DNA from: Anaerolineales bacterium
Lineage (GTDB): Bacteria; Chloroflexota; Anaerolineae; Anaerolineales; Villigracilaceae
Length of the DNA: 6,537 nt
Assembly: GCA_025938055.1 (NCBI GenBank)
Contig: JAICQC010000264.1
Location: 1-6,537 of the forward strand
Direction of reading: 5' to 3'
Below are positions 1-5,345 of the stretch, piece after piece. Position numbers and translations under genes: made by a program. The notes under the pieces were generated by a model. It saw nothing but the letters and a program-made list of their open reading frames with translations. It was not told where the DNA came from and ran no database searches. Each line of letters starts with the position of its first letter. Position 1 is the stretch's first letter.

Positions 1-40
1 ACTTTGTAAGTCAAGGGTATCGCTTCAAGATTCCAAATCA

Positions 41-61
41 GTGACACTTTTTGTGACATTT
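41..61 (+). repeat. Short tandem direct repeat GTGACA(c/t)TT upstream of the secreted-protein gene
   Basis: GTGACACTT (41-49) is repeated as GTGACATTT (53-61), a 12-bp period with 8 of 9 bases matching. It lies about 105-125 bp upstream of the start codon at 167. Direct repeats with about one helical turn of spacing can be activator sites, but two copies this short in AT-rich DNA can also arise by chance. No regulator is implied by the sequence. Confidence 0.25.
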
Positions 62-135
62 TATGCCACCAACCCGGAAGGGCAATTTGATACAGTATGG
101 GCATAGTACAGACCAACTCGTGTTTCCGAGAACAT

Positions 136-160
136 TATAACTTGTTGAACCATAAAGGAG
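136..160 (+). promoter_or_regulatory. Possible -10 element and strong Shine-Dalgarno of the DSAT-repeat gene
   Basis: AAAGGAG at 154-160 is a near-perfect Shine-Dalgarno sequence with a 6-nt gap (161-166) to the ATG at 167, and it firmly decides the start. TATAAC at 136-141 could be a -10 box, giving a leader of roughly 20 nt. No convincing -35 sits 16-18 bp upstream of it; TTGATA at 97-102 is too far away. The ribosome binding site is solid and the promoter call is weak. Confidence 0.5.
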
Positions 161-166
161 ATCAAA

Positions 167-493
167 ATGTATACCAATCGTTTCATTAGCCTGCTCGTTG
201 CCATTTCCCTGTTAGCTGTCACTGTTCTGGTGGTCCGGAATGCCAACGCTACCGCATCCCTCGTGGCCACTGTGGACTCTGCCACCTATTCTTACACCGC
301 GTGGGCTAAGGCAGCCGAAACGGAAGCCAGCCCGGTGGATTCGGCTACCCGCTCTTACATTGCGCAAGCGAAAGCGGTGGCCTGCGGTGTGGATGCTAAC
401 TACGGCCTTAACCTTGACTCCGCGACCCGGTCTTACATCGCCTGGGGACTGGCATTACAGGCGAAGGATGATATTCGAGCCTTGTGTCGTTAG
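167..493 (+). CDS. Small secreted protein with three DSATxSYxA repeats, unknown function
   Basis: This 108-residue protein has a typical signal peptide: a short basic start (MYTNR), a hydrophobic core at residues 6-23, and an A-x-A site giving likely cleavage after Ala28. The mature part has three copies of a 13-residue motif, D-S-A-T-[RY]-S-Y-[IT]-A-x-x-x-A, starting at residues 37, 58 and 84, with linkers of 8 and 13 residues. Cys73 and Cys107 are the only cysteines and could pair after export. The three copies use different synonymous codons (for example GAC/GAT/GAC and TCT/TCG/TCC for D-S), so the motif is kept at the protein level rather than being a fresh DNA duplication. The start is supported by an excellent Shine-Dalgarno. 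I do not recognise the family. The repeats look helical and amphipathic, which could fit a cell-surface or interaction role, but that is a guess. Confidence 0.8.
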   Translation: MYTNRFISLLVAISLLAVTVLVVRNANATASLVATVDSATYSYTAWAKAAETEASPVDSATRSYIAQAKAVACGVDANYGLNLDSATRSYIAWGLALQAKDDIRALCR

Positions 494-565
494 CCACCCA
501 CCGTTTTGCTCATCGGAACGTGCTGGCTCGCTCCTTTCTTTTCCTCCCGAGCACACGTCGACAGT

Positions 566-592
566 CCTGCACTGGCTCATTACCAGTGCAGG
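566..592. repeat. Perfect 10-bp inverted repeat (hairpin), possible terminator of the secreted-protein gene
   Basis: CCTGCACTGG (566-575) and its exact reverse complement CCAGTGCAGG (583-592) flank a 7-nt loop, CTCATTA; a T-G pair at 565/593 could lengthen the stem. It begins 73 nt after the stop codon of the secreted-protein gene, so a transcript-end role is plausible. There is no T-run on the plus-strand 3' side (the sequence continues ATTGAAAAAAAC) and none on the minus-strand 3' side, so it is not a classical intrinsic terminator. It could instead be a protein-binding palindrome or an RNA-stabilising hairpin. Confidence 0.55.
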
Positions 593-777
593 GATTGAAA
601 AAAACATTTGCCGAAAAGGATTACAAAAGTGTGAGTATTTAGTGTTCATGAAGTACTCAGACGAAACACACCGTAGAAGTGAAAGCAAGGGTTATTTTGG
701 CCATAAATGTGTCCCTGGCTGACCTGCTTTTTTCGCAAGTAACCGATGCAAAGCAGACAGCATGAGAGCCAAAAAGA

Positions 778-967
778 GGCAAGGGTGCGAACTGCTGGTA
801 CGAGGTCCCGACTTGCGTCGTCCTTTATGACATAACCCGACGCTCCCGCCTTGATGGAGCGATGAATATGGTGGGGAGTGTCATAAGCGGACGTGTCAAT
901 TCTCCTGTTCTGAATATGGGTCTTATTGATTTGACTATAGAACACTCTTTCTAGGATTTCAATCCCC
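778..967 (-). pseudogene. Fragment of a NarL/LuxR-type response-regulator receiver domain
   Basis: Read on the minus strand, one uninterrupted frame gives the C-terminal half of a receiver domain. Best preserved is SAYDTPHHIHRSIKAGASGY followed by VIKDDASRDLVPAVRTLA (891 down to 778). The switch Ser of SAYD and the conserved Lys of VIKD are 22 residues apart, as in NarL-type receivers, and KAGASGYVIKD is a hallmark of beta5/alpha5. Further upstream in the same frame, GIEILERV (966-943) matches the helix after the phospho-Asp loop, but the stretch between is eroded. The N-terminal half with the acidic pocket and phospho-acceptor Asp is missing: the frame meets the esterase stop codon at 1015-1017. 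After 778 the sequence turns into residues with no resemblance to a LuxR helix-turn-helix in any minus frame. A GTG at 943-945 could start a 99-residue product, but with both functional ends gone I treat this as a remnant. Confidence 0.65.
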
Positions 968-1014
968 TCTGGAGAATTGCGTTGTGGTGAACATTGGCAG
1001 ACGTGAAGAATACA

Positions 1015-1695
1015 TTAGGCAAGCAGTCTCTGCATCATGCCGCGCACAGCATCGATTTCATCCTGATTCACCGTGTGGTCCATGTTCGGATACAGACGTT
1101 CCGTAACCTCACCGCCCAAACGCCGCAGCACCTCAGCCGTCTCGTCGACGCGCTCTTTCGGGACGTGAAAGTCGGTATCGCTGCAACCCAGAAAAACTGG
1201 CGTGCCTGCCAGCGAGCCTTTATAATCGCGCGGCGTACCGTCGGGACCAATCAAGGCGCCGCTGAGACCAACAAGACCACCGTATCGCCGCGCGTTGCGT
1301 GCGGCAAATTCCAACGTCAGGCAGGCGCCCTGGGAAAAACCCAACAGGATGACACGCTCAGGCGGAATCCCTGCATTGATGATTTCAGAAAGGACATTCC
1401 CCAGAAAAGTCAATGCAGAAGAAAGCCAGGGTTCATTTTCTGACAGAGGGACAAGAAAGCGATTTGGATACCAGGTATTTTCGGCAGCCTGCGGAGCAAG
1501 ATAGGCAAACCCCTGTTGATTAAATTCAGCCGCCAGAGACAGGATATCTTCTGACCTTGCCCCGCGTCCATGCACCATCAGCATCGCGGCTCTTGCACGG
1601 CTGACCGGCTCACCCGCCATCCGGATCGGCTGGCCCTGGTGCGGTCCCTCAAGGAGATGATTCTGCCTCGCCAAACTCTTTTCCGTTCTCCACAA
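1015..1695 (-). CDS. Phospholipase/carboxylesterase family alpha/beta hydrolase
   Basis: The product is a 226-residue cytoplasmic serine hydrolase of the phospholipase/carboxylesterase (Abhydrolase_2, dienelactone-hydrolase-like) family; no signal peptide is visible. Residues 38-46 (MLMVHGRGA) form beta3 and the oxyanion loop. The nucleophile is Ser121 in LLGFSQGA, the acid is probably Asp175 in GCSDTDFHVP, and the base is His207 in MDHTVN, so the triad is complete and correctly spaced. Such enzymes hydrolyse carboxyl esters; the natural substrate cannot be read from sequence. The start is uncertain. No ATG precedes the family-typical PHQGQP segment (residues 18-23), and the first in-frame ATG (1618-1620, residue 26) would remove it. 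The likely start is therefore TTG at 1693-1695, or a second TTG at 1672-1674; neither has a strong Shine-Dalgarno. It lies 29 bp downstream of the PIG-L gene on the same strand, so co-transcription is likely. Confidence 0.9.
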   Translation of the reverse strand: MWRTEKSLARQNHLLEGPHQGQPIRMAGEPVSRARAAMLMVHGRGARSEDILSLAAEFNQQGFAYLAPQAAENTWYPNRFLVPLSENEPWLSSALTFLGNVLSEIINAGIPPERVILLGFSQGACLTLEFAARNARRYGGLVGLSGALIGPDGTPRDYKGSLAGTPVFLGCSDTDFHVPKERVDETAEVLRRLGGEVTERLYPNMDHTVNQDEIDAVRGMMQRLLA

Positions 1696-1724
1696 ATATA
1701 CGTCGTGATAAGGTTCCTGGTTCT

Positions 1725-2591
1725 TTATTCGAGAAACAGGTCATTTGCAATCTTATGCCGTCCATTTTCCACGGGCGGATAGGCGCGCATGAACTCTTCG
1801 CGCTCACGCAGGAATTTTGACAGCAAACTCATCCAGCCGCGGCGCATTTGAGAGTCATCCTGTGAAGCATGCTGCCGGCCCGCCTCACGTTTGATTTCAG
1901 CCACTGACGTTACGTCCAGACGCACATGTACCGGGAAGTCCACTTCAGCCAGGTCTTTCAGATTCACATCTTCATTTCTGCCAAATCTGGTGGGATCTTT
2001 TCCAAACAAAGGCATCAGGCGTACCATCCACCTCAGAAGGCGACGCGAGAATATCTGATAGTAAAGGGCACGCGGCTTAAATGGACGTCCTTCATCTCCG
2101 CTCAGGATGCCGGCTTCCGGGTGGAACGAAGCGTCATCCGCTTTTTCGAAAGCCAGCACGGTCGCTTTATGAATATGGATGTGGTCGGGATGTTTATATC
2201 CACCGATCGGGTCGAAGGTGATCACTACATCAGGTTTCAGTTCGCGGATATATTTGACGACCTTACCGGCAACTTCATCTATCGAATGGTTGATCTGTGC
2301 ATCAGGGTGTTCGTTCTCCGGCGTGCCGGGCATACCCGAGTCGCGGTATCCCAGAAAGAAGAAATCCTTGAGGCCCAGGATGTTTGCGGCACGCTGAAGT
2401 TCAGTAGTGCGAAGCTCGGCTGTATCCTTGAAGCCGTTAAGAAATTCTGCATCCACAGTACCCGCCTCGCCACGCGTCGCACAGACGTAATAGGTGTCAT
2501 ACCCTTTCCGTGCATACAGGGCAAGTGTACCGCCGAGACCAAACGATTCGTCATCTGGGTGGGCGAGAACTGCTAATATTGTCTTTGGCAT
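1725..2591 (-). CDS. PIG-L/LmbE family zinc-dependent deacetylase (MshB/Mca-like)
   Basis: This 288-residue cytoplasmic enzyme of the PIG-L/LmbE family hydrolyses N-acyl groups, typically from N-acetylglucosaminyl compounds. The first metal motif AHPDDE is at residues 10-15, with His11 and Asp14 as ligands and Asp13 as general base. The second, GGYKHPDH, is at 130-137, with His137 as third ligand and His134 beside the site; the roles are assigned by analogy to mycobacterial MshB. LGYRDSGMP (80-88) and the late KREAGRQHASQ (234-244) are also typical of the MshB/Mca branch, and the length fits Mca-type amidases. Mycothiol itself is an actinobacterial thiol, so the true substrate here is unknown and could be another sugar-linked thiol or conjugate, or a glycan precursor. 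The ATG start has a good GAGG Shine-Dalgarno 4 nt upstream. The gene diverges from the PLP-enzyme gene and probably heads a two-gene unit with the esterase. Confidence 0.95.
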   Translation of the reverse strand: MPKTILAVLAHPDDESFGLGGTLALYARKGYDTYYVCATRGEAGTVDAEFLNGFKDTAELRTTELQRAANILGLKDFFFLGYRDSGMPGTPENEHPDAQINHSIDEVAGKVVKYIRELKPDVVITFDPIGGYKHPDHIHIHKATVLAFEKADDASFHPEAGILSGDEGRPFKPRALYYQIFSRRLLRWMVRLMPLFGKDPTRFGRNEDVNLKDLAEVDFPVHVRLDVTSVAEIKREAGRQHASQDDSQMRRGWMSLLSKFLREREEFMRAYPPVENGRHKIANDLFLE

Positions 2592-2606
2592 GTTTCCTCG
2601 TATAAT
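2579..2606 (+). promoter_or_regulatory. Sigma70-type promoter for the PLP-enzyme gene
   Basis: A perfect TATAAT -10 box (2601-2606) is preceded by TTGTCT (2579-2584, four of six consensus bases) with a 16-bp spacer. Transcription would start near 2613 and give a leader of about 44 nt before the ATG at 2657. The -35 box lies inside codons 3-5 of the divergent PIG-L gene and the -10 box abuts its Shine-Dalgarno, so the two divergent units overlap at their starts. For the leftward gene, TATTAA (2610-2615 read on the minus strand) is a weaker -10 candidate. Confidence 0.65.
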
Positions 2607-2646
2607 GATTTAATAGTTCAGACGACCCTTCTCACTTAAAAATTAC

Positions 2647-2651
2647 AGGAG
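2647..2651 (+). promoter_or_regulatory. Shine-Dalgarno deciding the PLP-enzyme start
   Basis: AGGAG at 2647-2651 sits 5 nt before the ATG at 2657. An out-of-frame ATG at 2653-2655 lies too close to the Shine-Dalgarno to compete well and is followed by a different frame. The choice of 2657 is also supported by the family-typical N-terminus MKFETLAIHAGQ. Confidence 0.8.
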
Positions 2652-2656
2652 AATGA

Positions 2657-3799
2657 ATGAAATTCGAAACGCTTGCGATCCACGCCGGGCAGGAGCCCGA
2701 CCCCAACAACGGCGCGGTGATGACGCCAGTTTACCTCACTTCGACTTATATGCAGGATGGCGTGGCAAAGCCGCGGCAGGGATATGAATATTCACGCACG
2801 CAGAATCCGACCCGCAAAGCTTTGCAGGATTGCCTCGCCGCGCTGGAGGGCGGAGTGCACGGACTCGCCTTTGCCTCGGGGCTCGCGGCGACCGATACAG
2901 TTCTTCGTTTGCTGAACTCGGATGACCATGTGCTGGCGGGCAATGACGTCTATGGCGGCACATTCCGTCTGTTTGACAAGGTGCTGCGCCGCTTCAAACT
3001 GGATTTTACATTTTCCGACACCACCGATCCAGAATCTGTGGCGGAAGCCATGACTCCCTCCACACAGCTGGTCTGGCTGGAGACTCCCACCAACCCCTTC
3101 CTGCGCATCACAGATATTCGCGCCGTGGCGGAGATCGTACATGCACATGAGAACAAACCGCTGCTCGTTGTGGATAATACCTTCGCGACGCCCTATCTCC
3201 AACGCCCACTGGAACTGGGCGCGGATATCGTCGTACATTCCATGACGAAATACCTGGGAGGTCATTCGGATGTGGTCGGCGGCGCGGTCATCGTGAAGGA
3301 TAAAGACCTGGCAGATAAGCTTGCCTTCCTGCAGAATGCGGTCGGCGCGGTGCCGGGACCCATGGACTGCTTCCTCGTTCTGCGCGGCATCAAGACCCTT
3401 CCCATCCGCATGGATCGCCATGCCGAGAATGCCATGGCGATCCTCGAATTGCTGGAAGAACATCCCAAGGTAAAGATGTTCGTTTACCCGTTCCATTCAT
3501 CTCACCCACAACAAAAGATCGCGCGGCATCAAATGAAGAATGGCGGCGGGATGATCTCCTTCATCATGAAAGAAGGGCGCGAGGCAGCGATCAGAGTCGC
3601 CGAGGCGACGAAGATCTTCACGCTCGCCGAGTCGCTGGGAGGCGTGGAGTCGCTGATCGAGGTGCCCGCCGCGATGACGCATCTCTCTGTCGCTGGCTCG
3701 CAATTGGATGTTGATCCTGGGCTTGTGAGGCTATCCGTGGGCATCGAGAACAAGGATGATCTGGTGGAGGATATCAGGCAAGCGCTGGATCAGGCATGA
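2657..3799 (+). CDS. Cystathionine gamma-synthase / gamma-lyase family PLP-dependent enzyme
   Basis: This 380-residue enzyme of the Cys/Met-metabolism PLP family has full length and a complete active site. The PLP Schiff-base lysine is Lys198 in HSMTKYLGGHSDVVGG. The phosphate-binding pair from the neighbouring subunit is Tyr45/Arg47 in YEYSRTQNPTR, Tyr99 stacks on the cofactor, Asp173 (VVDNTF) holds the pyridine nitrogen, and Arg358 (VRLSVG) binds the substrate carboxylate. Glu331 in SLGGVESL, Glu44 and Arg104 align with residues that shape the gamma-enzyme pocket in human cystathionine gamma-lyase. VYGGT has Gly where methionine gamma-lyases carry Cys (YGCT), which argues against that activity. 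Synthase (MetB: O-acyl-homoserine plus cysteine to cystathionine) and lyase (cystathionine to cysteine) cannot be told apart safely from sequence, so no symbol is given. It is expressed from its own promoter at 2579-2606 and is followed after 8 bp by the lipoprotein gene. Confidence 0.96.
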   Translation: MKFETLAIHAGQEPDPNNGAVMTPVYLTSTYMQDGVAKPRQGYEYSRTQNPTRKALQDCLAALEGGVHGLAFASGLAATDTVLRLLNSDDHVLAGNDVYGGTFRLFDKVLRRFKLDFTFSDTTDPESVAEAMTPSTQLVWLETPTNPFLRITDIRAVAEIVHAHENKPLLVVDNTFATPYLQRPLELGADIVVHSMTKYLGGHSDVVGGAVIVKDKDLADKLAFLQNAVGAVPGPMDCFLVLRGIKTLPIRMDRHAENAMAILELLEEHPKVKMFVYPFHSSHPQQKIARHQMKNGGGMISFIMKEGREAAIRVAEATKIFTLAESLGGVESLIEVPAAMTHLSVAGSQLDVDPGLVRLSVGIENKDDLVEDIRQALDQA

Positions 3800-3807
3800 A
3801 CTGAACA

Positions 3808-5298
3808 ATGGCTTTTATGAAAGGATTTTCTCTACTCGTTGTGGGGCTCCTATTGACCAGCCTTGGCTGTAATGCTCAGGCGGTGGCCCCGCCGATTACA
3901 CCAACAAAGATCGAAGCAATTTCGGAACCAATACTGACCCCCACGATCGTTCCTAGAGAACCCAATCTCACACATCATCCACTGTATTGGTTTGGGCCGC
4001 TGCCACCCTTACCCCTGAATGCAGGTCGTCCATTCATCGGCTCAGATGACTTCATGCAACTGTTTGAATCAGATGCCTCTTGGCAGACTGCCGCGGATCA
4101 GATTCAGGTCTTCAAGCTTTATGGCGAGTGGGTCAGCAACCACCCAGGCGATGCACAGTTGCATGCAGCGGTCACAGACCTCCAGCGCCGCGGGTTGGCA
4201 ATCGCGATCGAGACCGGTCCTCTCGACCCGGAACCGGAATGCGGAAACGGGATCGAAGGTTTTGCAACCATCGAGAGCAGCTTACAGATGGCTAGAGCGA
4301 TTCAGTCCGTTGGTGGCACCCTACACTTTATCGCGCTGGATGAACCCTATTACTATGGCCATTTTTACGATGGTCCGGAAGCCTGCCAGTGGACAGCCGA
4401 AAAAATCGCACAAGATGTCGATACGTTCGTCAAGGCAGTAAAAGAGATATTTCCAGATGTCAGGGTCGGCGATACGGAACCCCTCACCGGCGCGGCTGGC
4501 GCGAAGGAGTATCAGGATTGGCTCGACACTTTCTACAACGTGAACGGGTATCACTTTGACTTTATTCACCTGGATATCGACTGGTCACGCCCAACCTGGC
4601 CCGAGGAAGTCAAAGCGCTTCAGGAACACGGATTACAGCTTGGCGTACCGGTGGGGGTTATTTATAACGGGAATGCATTCGATGAGACAGATGAAGCGTT
4701 TCTGTCGGCAACAGGCGAGCGCGTCAAGAAACTCGAGGTAGTTGCCGGCGTTCAGCCCGATCACGTCATCTTCCAATCCTGGAACGATAAGCCAGACCGA
4801 GTTCTGCCTGATACGGATGCAAATACATTTACCGGTTTTATCAACCGCTATTTCGTGGATAAGGAAAATCTGGGATACCGGCGCGAGGGCGAAGACGCAA
4901 ACATCGCGTTAGGGAAGCTCGTCCGTTTTTCAAGCCAGTCTGGTGATCTCACAGGGGCGCTTGCAGTGGACGGCGATTTCGGAACCCTGTGGAATTCCGG
5001 CGGCGACCCACAGCAGTGGATCGAGATCGATCTTGGGAACCTTTATCGGATCAAAGAAATGCGCCTTACCATCAGCCAGTTCCCGGAAGGAAGAACAATT
5101 CATCGGATACTTGGAAGAGGACCCAGTGATCAATATCTGGTGCTCAACACATTCGAGGGCGAGACAACCGATGGACAAACTCTCACGTACACCCCGAACG
5201 AACCCATCCAGGATATCCAATTTATTCGGGTGGAAACAATAGAAAGCCCGTCCTGGGTGGCATGGAGAGAGATTGAGGTGATAGATGCGGGAAATTAA
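3808..5298 (+). CDS. Lipoprotein with predicted barrel-like hydrolase domain and C-terminal F5/8 type C (discoidin) domain
   Basis: This 496-residue protein starts with a lipoprotein signal: a hydrophobic run at residues 7-19 and lipobox SLGC, with Cys21 as the lipidated residue, so it should be exported and membrane-anchored. A Pro/Thr-rich linker (about 26-56) follows. Residues about 57-350 look like a (beta/alpha)8-type domain with alternating strands and helices, including VFKLYGEWV, GLAIAIETG, LHFIALDEP (172-180), FDFIHLDIDW (250-259), LGVPVGVIYNG and HVIFQSWND. Asp178/Glu179 at a predicted strand end recall the acid/base position of clan-A glycosidases, but I cannot name a family. Residues about 362-496 form an F5/8 type C domain (AVDGDFGTLWNSGG, QQWIEIDLG, VAWREIEV), usually a carbohydrate-binding module. 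Together this suggests a surface glycan-active or glycan-binding protein. No good Shine-Dalgarno precedes ATG 3808 or the alternative ATG 3817; at 8 bp from the PLP-gene stop, translational coupling is likely. Confidence 0.88.
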   Translation: MAFMKGFSLLVVGLLLTSLGCNAQAVAPPITPTKIEAISEPILTPTIVPREPNLTHHPLYWFGPLPPLPLNAGRPFIGSDDFMQLFESDASWQTAADQIQVFKLYGEWVSNHPGDAQLHAAVTDLQRRGLAIAIETGPLDPEPECGNGIEGFATIESSLQMARAIQSVGGTLHFIALDEPYYYGHFYDGPEACQWTAEKIAQDVDTFVKAVKEIFPDVRVGDTEPLTGAAGAKEYQDWLDTFYNVNGYHFDFIHLDIDWSRPTWPEEVKALQEHGLQLGVPVGVIYNGNAFDETDEAFLSATGERVKKLEVVAGVQPDHVIFQSWNDKPDRVLPDTDANTFTGFINRYFVDKENLGYRREGEDANIALGKLVRFSSQSGDLTGALAVDGDFGTLWNSGGDPQQWIEIDLGNLYRIKEMRLTISQFPEGRTIHRILGRGPSDQYLVLNTFEGETTDGQTLTYTPNEPIQDIQFIRVETIESPSWVAWREIEVIDAGN

Positions 5299-5345
5299 TC
5301 ACCACCTCTAGCAAAATATCCCTCCTACATTGCCTTCAAACTGCC

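Larger units (their letters stand above)
494..1014. other. 521-bp stretch without an intact gene
   Basis: No reading frame here looks like a complete functional gene on either strand. The stretch holds a perfect 10-bp inverted repeat (566-592), a weaker 8-bp inverted repeat with one G-T pair (633-640 and 651-658, 10-nt loop), and the decayed response-regulator fragment on the minus strand (about 778-967). The rest shows nothing I can identify. The fragment suggests that the stretch is at least partly a gene graveyard between the secreted-protein gene and the end of the esterase gene. Confidence 0.7.

Noticed and set aside
633..658. Weaker inverted repeat (GAGTATTT/AAGTACTC, 10-nt loop)
   Set aside because: Eight pairs with one G-T pair and a large loop is within what chance would give in 500 bp, and no gene end or start is placed to use it.
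240..722. A 160-codon plus-strand open frame overlapping the secreted-protein gene
   Set aside because: It overlaps the DSAT-repeat gene in another frame, has a low-complexity Pro/Arg-rich translation with no recognisable domain, and no ribosome binding site. It is a shadow frame.
938..953. TAGAA/TTCTA short palindrome after the esterase gene, considered as a terminator
   Set aside because: The stem is only 5 A+T-rich pairs, with no T-run, and it lies within the response-regulator remnant.
994..1443. A 149-codon plus-strand frame opposite the esterase
   Set aside because: It is antisense to a gene with a complete catalytic triad, and its translation has no recognisable motif.
1926..2576. 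A 216-codon plus-strand frame opposite the PIG-L gene
   Set aside because: It is long only because the antisense strand of a G+C-biased gene lacks stops; the opposite strand carries clear PIG-L metal motifs.
2792..3496. A 234-codon minus-strand frame opposite the PLP enzyme
   Set aside because: It is antisense to a full-length gene with every active-site residue in place; no domain or ribosome binding site was seen.
5299..5345. Convergent gap between the lipoprotein and phosphatase genes, checked for a bidirectional terminator
   Set aside because: I found no stem of meaningful length or T-run in these 47 bp.
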